A stretch of 64,000 nt of DNA from Diacronema lutheri (GCA_019448385.1 JAGTXO010000008.1:1116001-1180000); one strand, 5' to 3'. Numbered from the stretch's first letter, positions 20,701-30,444 are shown. The notes: generated from the letters alone by a model not told the origin. A program made the numbers and translations.

Positions 20701-23700
20701 AGTGGGAAAGGCGGCAGAATCTCACGCGATGCGCGGCGCGAGGCGTGGCATGCGGGCGCGGCGGGCGGAGGAGTGGGAAAGGCGGCAGAATCTCACGCGA
20801 TGCGCGGCGCGAGGCGTGGCATGCGGGCGCGGCGGGCGGAGGAGTGGGAAAGGCGGCAGAATCTCACGCGATGCGCGGCGCGAGGCGTGGCATGCGGGCG
20901 CGGCGGGTGGAGGAGTGGGAAAGGCGGCAGAATCTCACGCGATGCGCGGCGCGAGGCATGGCATGCGGGCGCGGCGGGCGGAGGAGTGGGAAAGGCGGCA
21001 GAATCTCACGCGATGCGCGGCGCGAGGCGTGGCATGCGGGCGCGGCGGGCGGAGGAGTGGGAAAGGCGGCAGAATCTCACGCGATGCGCGGCGCGAGGCG
21101 TGGCATGCGGGCGCGGCGGGCGGAGGAGTGGGAAAGGCGGCAGAATCTCACGCGATGCGCGGCGCGAGGCGTGGCATGCGGGCGCGGCGGGCGGAGGAGT
21201 GGGAAAGGCGGCAGAATCTCACGCGATGCGCGGCGCGAGGCGTGGCATGCGGGCGCGGCGGGCGGAGGAGTGGGAAAGGCGGCAGAATCTCACGCGATGC
21301 GCGGCGCGAGGCGTGGCATGCGGGCGCGGCGGGCGGAGGAGTGGGAAAGGCGGCAGAATCTCACGCGATGCGCGGCGCGAGGCGTGGCATGCGGGCGCGG
21401 CGGGCGGAGGAGTGGGAAAGGCGGCAGAATCTCACGCGATGCGCGGCGCGAGGCGTGGCATGCGGGCGCGGCGGGCGGAGGAGTGGGAAAGGCGGCAGAA
21501 TCTCACGCGATGCGCGGCGCGAGGCGTGGCATGCGGGCGCGGCGGGCGGAGGAGTGGGAAAGGCGGCAGAATCTCACGCGATGCGCGGCGCGAGGCGTGG
21601 CATGCGGGCGCGGCGGGCGGAGGAGTGGGAAAGGCGGCAGAATCTCACGCGATGCGCGGCGCGAGGCGTGGCATGCGGGCGCGGCGGGTGGAGGAGTGGG
21701 AAAGGCGGCAGAATCTCACGCGATGCGCGGCGCGAGGCGTGGCATGCGGGCGCGGCGGGCGGAGGAGTGGGAAAGGCGGCAGAATCTCACGCGATGCGCG
21801 GCGCGAGGCGTGGCATGCGGGCGCGGCGGGCGGAGGAGTGGGAAAGGCGGCAGAATCTCACGCGATGCGCGGCGCGAGGCGTGGCATGCGGGCGCGGCGG
21901 GCGGAGGAGTGGGAAAGGCGGCAGAATCTCACGCGATGCGCGGCGCGAGGCGTGGCATGCGGGCGCGGCGGGCGGAGGAGTGGGAAAGGCGGCAGAATCT
22001 CACGCGATGCGCGGCGCGAGGCGTGGCATGCGGGCGCGGCGGGCGGAGGAGTGGGAAAGGCGGCAGAATCTCACGCGATGCGCGGCGCGAGGCGTGGCAT
22101 GCGGGCGCGGCGGGCGGAGGAGTGGGAAAGGCGGCAGAATCTCACGCGATGCGCGGCGCGAGGCGTGGCATGCGGGCGCGGCGGGCGGAGGAGTGGGAAA
22201 GGCGGCAGAATCTCACGCGATGCGCGGCGCGAGGCGTGGCATGCGGGCGCGGCGGGCGGAGGAGTGGGAAAGGCGGCAGAATCTCACGCGATGCGCGGCG
22301 CGAGGCGTGGCATGCGGGCGCGGCGGGCGGAGGAGTGGGAAAGGCGGCAGAATCTCACGCGATGCGCGGCGCGAGGCGTGGCATGCGGGCGCGGCGGGTG
22401 GAGGAGTGGGAAAGGCGGCAGAATCTCACGCGATGCGCGGCGCGAGGCATGGCATGCGGGCGCGGCGGGCGGAGGAGTGGGAAAGGCGGCAGAATCTCAC
22501 GCGATGCGCGGCGCGAGGCGTGGCATGCGGGCGCGGCGGGCGGAGGAGTGGGAAAGGCGGCAGAATCTCACGCGATGCGCGGCGCGAGGCGTGGCATGCG
22601 GGCGCGGCGGGCGGAGGAGTGGGAAAGGCGGCAGAATCTCACGCGATGCGCGGCGCGAGGCGTGGCATGCGGGCGCGGCGGGCGGAGGAGTGGGAAAGGC
22701 GGCAGAATCTCACGCGATGCGCGGCGCGAGGCGTGGCATGCGGGCGCGGCGGGCGGAGGAGTGGGAAAGGCGGCAGAATCTCACGCGATGCGCGGCGCGA
22801 GGCGTGGCATGCGGGCGCGGCGGGCGGAGGAGTGGGAAAGGCGGCAGAATCTCACGCGATGCGCGGCGCGAGGCGTGGCATGCGGGCGCGGCGGGCGGAG
22901 GAGTGGGAAAGGCGGCAGAATCTCACGCGATGCGCGGCGCGAGGCATAGCATGCGGGCGCGGCGGGCGGAGGAGTGGGAAAGGCGGCAGAATCTCACGCG
23001 ATGCGCGGCGCGAGGCGTGGCATGCGGGCGCGGCGGGCGGAGGAGTGGGAAAGGCGGCAGAATCTCACGCGATGCGCGGCGCGAGGCATGGCATGCGGGC
23101 GCGGCGGGCGGAGGAGTGGGAAAGGCGGCAGAATCTCACGCGATGCGCGGCGCGAGGCGTGGCATGCGGGCGCGGCGGGCGGAGGAGTGGGAAAGGCGGC
23201 AGAATCTCACGCGATGCGCGGCGCGAGGCGTGGCATGCGGGCGCGGCGGGCGGAGGAGTGGGAAAGGCGGCAGAATCTCACGCGATGCGCGGCGCGAGGC
23301 GTGGCATGCGGGCGCGGCGGGCGGAGGAGTGGGAAAGGCGGCAGAATCTCACGCGATGCGCGGCGCGAGGCGTGGCATGCGGGCGCGGCGGGCGGAGGAG
23401 TGGGAAAGGCGGCAGAATCTCACGCGATGCGCGGCGCGAGGCGTGGCATGCGGGCGCGGCGGGCGGAGGAGTGGGAAAGGCGGCAGAATCTCACGCGATG
23501 CGCGGCGCGAGGCGTGGCATGCGGGCGCGGCGGGCGGAGGAGTGGGAAAGGCGGCAGAATCTCACGCGATGCGCGGCGGGCGCCTGTCGCTGCGTGCGCG
23601 GGGCGCGCGAAGGCGCAGCCGCGCCCACATGCCATGCCTCGCGCCGCGCATCGCGTGAGATTCTGCCGCCTTTCCCACTCCTCCGCCCGCACGCGCCGCG

Positions 23701-26110
23701 CGCTTCACCTCGCTTTTGAAATCTGATTTGGACTCGTCCGCGTCGCCATGCGTTTTTCCCGCCCGAATTTTGCGCGCTCGCGCTTGCCCTCCCGCGCGCG
23801 GCGCGCGCCATCGCCAGCTACGGCGCCGCCATCTCCAACGTTGGCGTCGTGCGCGGCGTGGGCCTCGACGCCGCCGGAGCCGGCTCGCTCGCGTCGTCCG
23901 TCGACGGCCTGCACTTTGCCGTGCCGCACACGGCGACAGGGGCGCTCCTCCCGTTCTCGGCGGCGACGGTCGGCGGCCGCCTCTTCCTCACGCTCAACGC
24001 GCCCGACCCGCTCGTCGGCGCGGCGGAGCGCGCGCGCGCCGCCGATCGCATGGCGTCGCTCGTGCGGGCGCTCGGCGCGGCGGAGACGGCGGGCGCGGCG
24101 GCGGACGGCGGCGGCGGCATTGGCGCGCGCGCGCGCGGCGCGCTCGGCGGCACGGCGCTCGCGCTTGCGTGCGCCGCGCTCGCGCTGCCGCACGCGGGCG
24201 CGTGGGCGGAGTGGGCGGGCGCATGGCGGCGGGTGCTCGATGGAGGCGCGATGGATGCGGATTGGGCGCCGCTCAAGTTTTGGGCCTTCTTCGCGGCAAT
24301 GCACCCGCTGCTCCAGCCGGCCTTGTGGATCTCCGAGGTGCTGCACGCGTCGCCCGGCCCGCTACTCGGCGGCCTCGTGCCCGCCTCCTTCGCCCTCCTC
24401 AACGGCGCGGCGCTCGCGCTGCTCGCGCGCTCGGAGCGCGCGCGCGGAGCGCTCAACGCGCTGCTTTTCGCCAGCTTCGTCGGGTGAGCGAGCGACCTAC
24501 CCCCCCCCCCCCCCCCCCCCCATACCCCCCCCCACCATCCCAGCAAGCCGCCACGCACCCGCGCGCGCGCTCACGCCGCGCGACTCCGTGCGCGCTCGCA
24601 CGATGGCTTCCGTCCGACCCATTGTCTCGTCGCAGGTACATATCGGCTGGGCTCGACGGCGCGGGTTCGCCGTCGGCATATAACCTCGCACTCGACGATG
24701 GCATCCGCGGCTGCCCGGCGTGCGCGCCGCGCCGCTGCGCCGCTGCTGCCGTCGCGTCGTGTGCTGGTGGCACGCCAACGGGCGCCTAACACGCGCGCCG
24801 CGCGCCGCCACGTGCTCCGCGCGCGCCCCACGCCTTGCGCCTGCCCCCCCCCCCCCCCCCCCCCGCACCCACCCCCCTCCCATCCCCGTCGGCAGTTACG
24901 AGGACGTGGTGCAACCGTCGATGGCAGACTTTGACGTTCGTAAGTACCAAGGTAGATGGTACGAGCTCGGCTTCCACGACTGGACGCAGTTCTCAGAGGT
25001 TCGCGCCGCCGCGCCCGCGCGTGCGACCGCTGCCCGGCGTCGTGCGCGCGCGCGTGCCCCGTGTGGTCGCGCGCGGCGCGCTGCCGGTGAGCGCGCGCCG
25101 CTCGTCGCCGCATTCCGCAACCCTCGTTGATCCCGTACACCCACCCCCCCCCCCCCATTGTCGTGCCGTACACCTGTCCCCCCCCCCCCATTGTCGTGCC
25201 GTACACCTGTCCCCCCCCCCCCCCCCCCCCATTGTCGTGCCGTACACCGGTCCCCCCCCCCCCCCCCCCCATTGTCGTGCCGTACAATCCCCCGCCCTCC
25301 CCCCCTCATCGGTCGTGGCGCCGCATGCGGCGCAGGTGTACGGCACGACGCTCGACATCGAGCTGTCAGCGGACGGGCAGCGGTGGGTCGACGACTTTGC
25401 CGTCAAGGGCCCTGCACCGCTCGTCGCTCCTCGCTCGTGGGACAAGTCGCCCGTTGCGAACGGCGCGCATTATTTCCTGTACGGCAAAGTCGACGTGTCC
25501 AAGCCCGGCATCCTGCAGGTGCGTCGCACATCGCGGCGCGCCGTGTCCGCGCGTCGCGCGGGCGCTGGCATGCCTCACACGCAGCGCGCGGCTGCCATCA
25601 ACCGTTTCGACTGGGCTTCGTGTGCCTGCCCCCCCCCCCCCCCCCCCCCCCCTTGCCCCCCTCTCCAACCCCCCCCCCCCCCCCCCCCCCTCGCCCTCCC
25701 GGCCGTCGCTGCGGCTGCAGGAGTCCGGATTTGGCCTCACGTTCCCGAACTTCATCGTCGACGTGCAGCGCGACGCGCGCACGGGCGCGTACACGCAGGC
25801 GATCCAGTTCCAGTGCCTCGAGCGCGGCGGTGTGCGCATCTTTGAGGGGATCAACTTCCTTTCGCGAACAACGGACGACCAGCCCGCGCAGATGGCGGCG
25901 ATGCATGCGCGCGCGAGCGCGGCAGGCATGGACGCGTACGGCTCGTCGGCGGAGCAGATGCATGTCGTGCAGCACGCGCCGTCGGGTGCTCCACCGGTGG
26001 ACAACGCGTGGCAGCGGATGTGGGAGGCGGTCGGGCTGCCGCGCCTTCTCGCCCTCGCCGAGGGCGCGATGCACACGCAGGCGGAGGACATCCTCAACAA
26101 AGTGCAGTGA
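17751..26110 (+). CDS. Plastid-targeted HxxxD acyltransferase - membrane segment - lipocalin fusion
   Basis: Exons: 17751-19010, 19317 to about 19591, about 19668-19910, 23818-24483, 24636-24719, 24896-24998, 25336-25518 and 25721-26110. The join of exons 2 and 3 is unresolved; all others agree in phase. Total is about 1,040 residues. Residues 1-26 are a signal peptide cut at CARA|F, the Phe being the red-plastid hallmark. Next comes a condensation/BAHD-superfamily acyltransferase domain with the HxxxD motif (NHAISD, His243/Asp247), SLDMRAFG and, after the satellite intron, YGAAISNVGVV. Exon 4 runs without a break from that domain into hydrophobic segments (GPLLGGLVPASFALLN; ALNALLFASFVG). 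Exons 5-8 add a lipocalin: CPAYEDVVQPSMADFD, GxW motif KYQGRWYELGFHDWTQF, SPVANGAHYFLYGKVD, FPNFIVDVQ. It probably transfers an acyl group to a plastid lipid or pigment; the substrate is unknown. Two adjacent genes are the alternative. Confidence 0.65.
19155..19312 (+). repeat. Intronic GCCATCGCC-type short tandem repeat
   Basis: Degenerate 9/10-bp units of CCGCCATCG fill most of the first intron (19011-19316) up to its acceptor. Confidence 0.85.
19948..23577 (+). repeat. 51-copy array of a 71-bp satellite inside an intron
   Basis: Each unit starts ATGCGCGGCGCGAGG and ends GGCAGAATCTCACGCG. 51 units of exactly 71 bp run from 19948 to 23568, then a partial unit. No indels are seen between copies. 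Differences are single transitions at CpG sites (GGCGTGG vs GGCATGG, GGGCGG vs GGGTGG). The array occupies the intron bounded by 19911 and 23817. Because 71 is not a multiple of three and the unit lacks stops in all phases, all three forward frames stay open for over 3 kb; these are not genes. Confidence 0.97.
23621..23692 (-). repeat. Single inverted 71-bp satellite monomer closing the array
   Basis: A reverse-complement copy of the satellite (containing CGCGTGAGATTCTGCCGCC) follows the last direct copy after a 43-bp GC-rich spacer. The array could fold back on itself here. Confidence 0.9.
24499..24533 (+). repeat. Intronic C homopolymer
   Basis: A C run, interrupted once by AT, in the intron 24484-24635 of the acyltransferase-lipocalin gene, on the sense strand. 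Confidence 0.9.
24844..24865 (+). repeat. Intronic C homopolymer before the lipocalin exon
   Basis: About 21 C on the sense strand, ending about 30 bp upstream of the acceptor at 24895, where a polypyrimidine tract is expected. Confidence 0.9.
25131..25296 (+). repeat. Intronic repeat: C tracts alternating with an antisense copy of the splice acceptor
   Basis: Four units of ATTGTCGTGCCGTACA(CC), each followed by a C run of 9-23 bases. The segment GTCGTGCCGTACACCTG is the exact reverse complement of CAGGTGTACGGCACGAC, which spans the acceptor and first 14 bases of the next exon (25333-25349). Confidence 0.92.
25629..25690 (+). repeat. Intronic C homopolymers
   Basis: Two long C runs in the intron 25519-25720, again on the sense strand close to the acceptor. 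Confidence 0.9.
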
Positions 26111-26676
26111 TGGGCTTTGCGCGGTGTAGAGGAATGCGGAGCGGTACACACGACCCTTTTGGGGCGTTAAGCCTGCGGCAGCTGGGCAATATAGTGGCCA
26201 GGCGTGTGCACCGGGAAGCGGAAACCTGAGCGGAACGCCCAGATCACCAGGGGAGGGGTTCAGAGCCGTACCTTCTTGCCCAACGCAGCGATCCTTTGTG
26301 GCCGCAGCGCACGGAGCGGCGGCACGCCGACGCTCCTCGTACACTGCGTCGCATTGCTGCACGCGCAGAAGGCCAGCCGCGCAATCCGCTGAGCCACGCA
26401 CTCAACCGTATGCCCACATGCTTGACGCCGAATGATTCTCGCGCACCCGGCACTGCGCATCTTGTGCGGCCGCTTGCTCATCGCCTTCTGGCGAATGGCG
26501 CGAATTCGGAATTCGGCCCGAATTCGGAATTTCATCCGGGCGTCGGTGCTGCTTTGAACGCCGCTGCTTCGGTGCAATTGCAGCGAAATTTCCGGCTTCA
26601 CGAGAGAGATCGCAGCAAGACGGTCCCCGGTTCCCGCTTGGCGCGCGCGCGCTTGGCCGCGGCCACAAAGGAGCGG
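26111..26676. other. Intergenic region / leader of the WD40-like gene
   Basis: Lower GC than the genes. It contains two close copies of CGAATTCGGAATT (26500-26532) and no recognised element. An in-frame open stretch extends upstream of 26677, but its composition resembles untranslated sequence. Confidence 0.4.
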
Positions 26677-28350
26677 ATGCGGCTGCCGTGCTGCGGCTTC
26701 GCGCCGTCGGCAGACGAGGCGGAGGCGGAGGAGCCCGAGGTGGTCTTTGCGCGCGCTAAGCTGGCGAAGACGTGCATCGCGGCGCTGCTCGTCGACTCGG
26801 TCGACCAGAGCGTCTTCTACGCAGGCGCGTGGGACGGCAGCGTGCGCCGGTACGAGCTCGCACCGGGCGGCGCGAGCGGCGCGCTCACACGCGTGTACGA
26901 TGGGTGTGGCGCGGCGGTGGAGGCGCTCGCTCAGTGCCGGTGCGTTGCGTTGGGCAGCGCCGACGCCGGCGGGTCGGACGGCGTCGGAGCCGGCGCTGAC
27001 GTCCTCTTTGCCGTGCCCGCGGGCGCGCCGGGCGTGTGCTGCTGGCTCAAGGCGACCGGCGAGCTCGTCGCGGTCTTCTCATTGGGCACGGGTGGCTTCG
27101 CCGGCTCGGCGGTGCACGCGTCGGCGGACGCGCTCTTCTGCGGCCACGTGACGGCAGGCGTCGTCCGCTGGCAGCTCAACGACGACGCGCTCGGCGCGCG
27201 GCGCGCGGGTGCGCGCGCGCACGTGCGCGACGCGCACGTGCTCGAGCTCGGCGGATCGTTTGAAACGGCGCGCGGGCTCGTGCGCGTCCTCTCGTCGGCG
27301 CACGTGGGCGCCATGGCCGCGTGGCCCGCACCGGACGCACCCGGACGCACGCGCAGGTTGGTCACCGGCCACACCGCGCCGCTCGCCGAAATGGCGACGA
27401 GCTCAAGCGCGCTCGCCGCGTCGAGCCTGCTCGCGATGCCGACGTACGCGTGCATCATCTGGGACGCCATCGGCGCGCACGTGCTCGCCATCCTGCCGTA
27501 CAAGCACCGCGCGCCTATCCGCGCCGTCGCGTGGTTGGGCGACGACTCGGTCCTCTCCGCGGACGGGCATGGCCTCGCCGTCGAGTGGAGCGTCGCGGAT
27601 GCGGCGCCAGTGCGCATGTTCGCGTCGGAGCAGTCGTCGTGCCGCGCTTTCGCCCTCGCGCTCGACCGGCCGTGGCCGCCCGGAGCGCCGCGCGCCGCAG
27701 CGCACCGCGCGGACATCCTGTTCACCGGCGCCGACCGCGGGCCCGCGCTCGTCGCGCACCGCCTCGCGGGCGGCGACGCGCGATCGCCGACGACCGCGGC
27801 GGTACCCGCGCAAGCGCACGGCGCACGCCGACTGGCGCTGCCTGCCGGCGCGCGCGACTCGCTCTACTCCCTCGCGATCAGCGCCGGCGCGGCGGCGGGC
27901 AACGCCGGCGACGCCGGCCACGCCGGCGCGCGATCCTACCGCGCGTGCCGCGCGCCGCAGCGCTGGTTCGTCACCGGCCACTTGAGCGGCGAGATCTTCG
28001 TGTGGACGGACACGGCGCTGCTCTGCCGCCTTGCGCCGCCATCGCCGCGTTTCGTCGGCGTGAGGCAGGCGCTTGGGATCAGCGGGCGCGCGTTGTCCGA
28101 CGGCCCCGGCAGCCCGCGCTTCGCCGCGGCGCTCGCCGCGCGCGCGGCCGCCGCCGTCGGACTGGGCTCGACGGCGCAGCTGATTGGCGCGCAATCACGC
28201 ACGTCGGACAGCGCGCCATGCGCCATTGGCTCGGCCGAGGGCTCGCAGCCTGGCTCATCGCTCTTGTCCAGCGACCTGGGCTCGGGCCTCACGCTGGCCG
28301 TGCCCGGCGGACGCGCGGGCGTGTCGGGCGGCGCGAGACTCGAGGCGTAG
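26677..28350 (+). CDS. WD40-like beta-propeller protein
   Basis: Single exon, 557 residues from the ATG at 26677 (MRLPCCGFAP). WD-type blades are recognisable: TCIAALLVDSVDQSVFYAGA-WDGSVRRYEL, ALFCGHVTAGVVRWQL, RLVTGHTAPLAEM...ACIIWDAIGAHVLAIL, APIRAVAWLGDDSVLSADGH-GLAVEWSV and WFVTGHLSGEIFVWTDTALL. Two weaker blades lie between the last two. About 100 residues of Ser/Ala-rich tail follow. The closest general type is a cytosolic scaffold with one propeller; I cannot place it in a named subfamily. Earlier in-frame starts exist at and after 26296. It converges on the JmjC gene with 49 bp between the stops. Confidence 0.65.
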   Translation: MRLPCCGFAPSADEAEAEEPEVVFARAKLAKTCIAALLVDSVDQSVFYAGAWDGSVRRYELAPGGASGALTRVYDGCGAAVEALAQCRCVALGSADAGGSDGVGAGADVLFAVPAGAPGVCCWLKATGELVAVFSLGTGGFAGSAVHASADALFCGHVTAGVVRWQLNDDALGARRAGARAHVRDAHVLELGGSFETARGLVRVLSSAHVGAMAAWPAPDAPGRTRRLVTGHTAPLAEMATSSSALAASSLLAMPTYACIIWDAIGAHVLAILPYKHRAPIRAVAWLGDDSVLSADGHGLAVEWSVADAAPVRMFASEQSSCRAFALALDRPWPPGAPRAAAHRADILFTGADRGPALVAHRLAGGDARSPTTAAVPAQAHGARRLALPAGARDSLYSLAISAGAAAGNAGDAGHAGARSYRACRAPQRWFVTGHLSGEIFVWTDTALLCRLAPPSPRFVGVRQALGISGRALSDGPGSPRFAAALAARAAAAVGLGSTAQLIGAQSRTSDSAPCAIGSAEGSQPGSSLLSSDLGSGLTLAVPGGRAGVSGGARLEA

Positions 28351-28399
28351 AAAATCGTGAACGAAACCATTCATAATCGTGTGGACTTAGGGAGGTTTC

Positions 28400-29839
28400 T
28401 CAATCATCGACGCCGTCGCCGTCGTCAGCCCAGTACGGGCTGCTTTTGTGCTCGTAGACGCGGTCCGGGTGGCAAATGCAGTCCTGCCGCCGGCACACCC
28501 CCCACGCGTGCAGAGCTCGAAGGAGCTCTTCGGGCCAGAGCGCCCACGCCTGGCACGCGGTGCGCACCATCTTGGAGACGGAGATGGCCAGGCCGTCCGT
28601 CACCGTCGCCGTGTGCCACCAATAAGCCAGTATGAAGAGCGCGTCGCCCGGGCGGAGCGTCACGTCCACGCCGCGCGCGCGCGCAAACAGCGGCCACAGC
28701 GCCGCGAGCGAAGCGGCGGAGAGGCGTACGTCGACGCGCGAATTTTCCGTATATACGGGTAGTAACGGCCGCTGTCGTAGAGGAGCGCCGACTGCGACGG
28801 GTCGTAGAGCGTCACGCGCTTGGTGCCCGAGACCTGTGCGCCGCACGTGTCGGGCGAGCGGGGCGAGCGGGGAGCAAGTGGGCGAGCGGGGCGAGCGGGG
28901 AGCAAGTGGGCGTGCAAGGTGGTGAGCGACGGGGTGAGCGGGTGACGCCATGAGCGCGCGAGCGCTTGGCGTGCACGGCACAGGGCGCGCGGCGCGACCT
29001 GGTGCAAGATGGAGAGCGGCTCCGCGTCGTAGTGCAGACCCGTCGTCGCGTTCGGCGTGCCGATCCACACGCCGAGCGGCGCGTCTCCGCCCGGCCCGAT
29101 CGCGGCGCGCAGCAGCGGGCCGAGGCCGTCCACGTCGTCCCACAGCGCCGAGCGGCGCGCGGGCCGGCGCGCATCGCCGCCGCGGGCGCGCGCCGCCCAC
29201 AGCAGCGCGCCGCGGCCGCGGCCGCGCTCGCGCTCCGCGTCCGGCTGCGATTCGGCGTCCGGGCGTGCGATCTCCGGACCCGCCCAAAGCAGGTCGTCCG
29301 CAAGGGACGAGAAGAAAAGATGGCGGCCGACGGCTCGCGGCCAGTCGCGCTCGGAGATGTGCGCAAAGGCGCGCTCGGCCGACGAGCCGTTGAGCAGCGC
29401 GTCGAGGTTTCTCAATCATCCTCGCGTCCACGCCGATCGAGCTCGTCGTGTCGAACCCAGAGGGGACGATCAGCTCGCCGCTCGCGATCGAACCCAGAGG
29501 TAGTCGCCACGCAGCGCGTCCGCCCGAAAGAAGCTCGTCGACCACTCGCGCGTCGCGCGCCAGCTGCGTGCGGCGCCGCGGATGATGAGCGGACGCGAGC
29601 CAGCCACGTGCGCGCGCATGAAGGCGCGCAGCTCCGGCCAAGCCGTCGACCTCGGCGACCGCCGCGCCCGCCAGCGCGCGCGCGGGCGCGTACGGCACGG
29701 AGCCGCACAGCGTCGCGGTGAAGCGCGCGAGCGTGAGCGCACTCGCGGCGCACGCCGCGCACGCCGTGGCGACCAGCTGCCGCCGGGCCGGCCACGGCGG
29801 CTCGCGCCGAACGCGGGCCGGCCCGTCGTCGGAGCCCAT
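28400..29839 (-). CDS. JmjC (cupin-8) dioxygenase gene with disturbed reading frame
   Basis: From the ATG at 29839 the minus strand encodes a membrane-anchor-like N-terminus, then PELRAFMRAHVAGSRPLIIR and DYLWV, then LDALLNGSSAERAFAHISE, PLGVWIGTPNATTGLHYDAE and, after an intron at 28998-28834, SGTKRVTLYDPSQSALLYDS, then GDALFILAYWWHTATV. HYD (HxD) and the later His of WWH are the expected Fe(II) ligands of a 2-oxoglutarate dioxygenase. The conserved stretches sit in different frames, implying about four 1-2 base indels (one in the TATATA at 28750-28755) that normal introns do not explain. Either the gene is decaying or the local assembly has indels. The substrate (protein hydroxylation or demethylation) cannot be told. 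Confidence 0.6.
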   Translation of the reverse strand: MGSDDGPARVRREPPWPARRQLVATACAACAASALTLARFTATLCGSVPYAPARALAGAAVAEVDGLAGAARLHARARGWLASAHHPRRRTQLARDARVVDELLSGGRAAWRLPLGSIASGELIVPSGFDTTSSIGVDARMIEKPRRAAQRLVGRARLCAHLRARLAASRRPPSFLLVPCGRPALGGSGDRTPGRRIAAGRGARARPRPRRAAVGGARPRRRCAPARAPLGAVGRRGRPRPAAARRDRAGRRRAARRVDRHAERDDGSALRRGAALHLAPGRAARPVPCTPSARALMASPAHPVAHHLARPLAPRSPRSPTCSPLAPLARHVRRTGLGHQARDALRPVAVGAPLRQRPLLPVYTENSRVDVRLSAASLAALWPLFARARGVDVTLRPGDALFILAYWWHTATVTDGLAISVSKMVRTACQAWALWPEELLRALHAWGVCRRQDCICHPDRVYEHKSSPYWADDGDGVDD

Positions 29840-29872
29840 GAAACGAAACGACGCCCTTGGCTTCGGCTCAGC
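29840..29872. promoter_or_regulatory. 33-bp divergent spacer, JmjC / methyltransferase genes
   Basis: The two start codons are only 33 bp apart, the tightest pair in the window. Confidence 0.45.
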
Positions 29873-30444
29873 ATGAGCGATGGCGCCGACGTCGACGACG
29901 CGCTGCGTGGCGGCGGCGGCGAGGACCTGGCCTCGCGGCTCTTCGAGCTGGCGAACGCGGAGCACGTGCGCTTTGCTGCGAGCTCGGGCCGCGTGCTGCG
30001 CATCCGGCAGGACCCAGCCGTGCCGCACACGGGCGGGTGCGTCTGGGAAACGGCATACCTCCTCGCGCTCTGGGCGAGGGCCGAGCTCGACGCGGACGCG
30101 CGGCGCGCGGCGGCGAGTGGCGCGGCGCTGCGCGTGCTCGAGGTGGGCGCAGGCTGTGGTTTTGTTGCTCTCGCCCTCGCGCACATGGGCTGCGACGTCC
30201 TCGCCACCGAGCAGCCCGGCCCGCTCGCAAACCTGCGCGCCAACGTGGCCGCCAACGACCCGCGCGCGCTCGGCGTCGCGCGCGGCGCGTGCGGTGCGGC
30301 GCAGCTGCGCTGGGGGGTGGAGGAGGATGTGGCGGCGTTGCTCGCCGGCCTGCCGTTTGACTACGTCGTCGGCACGGACGTCGTCTACACGCGCGAGCTC
30401 GTCGAGCCGCTGCTGCGCACGCTGCACGCGGCCGCCGCGCGCGA

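Noticed and set aside
19027-23726. Very long open frames (over 1,000 codons in each of three forward phases) across the 71-bp array
   Set aside because: The unit has no stop in any phase and its length is not a multiple of three, so the frames are a consequence of the repeat. The array lies within an intron whose flanking exons join in phase.
24698-24934. ATG at 24698 starting a basic, transit-peptide-like stretch that could begin a separate lipocalin gene
   Set aside because: Its frame runs into the C tract and does not join the lipocalin exon in phase, whereas the exon ending at 24719 does. Kept as a reason for cDNA confirmation.
17751-26110. Non-ribosomal peptide synthetase fragment (condensation domain)
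   Set aside because: There is an HxxxD domain but no adenylation or carrier domain, and a plastid-type preprotein and lipocalin are attached instead.
26111-26300. Possible second tRNA (GGTTCAGAGCC near 26255)
   Set aside because: No acceptor, D or anticodon stem can be folded around it.
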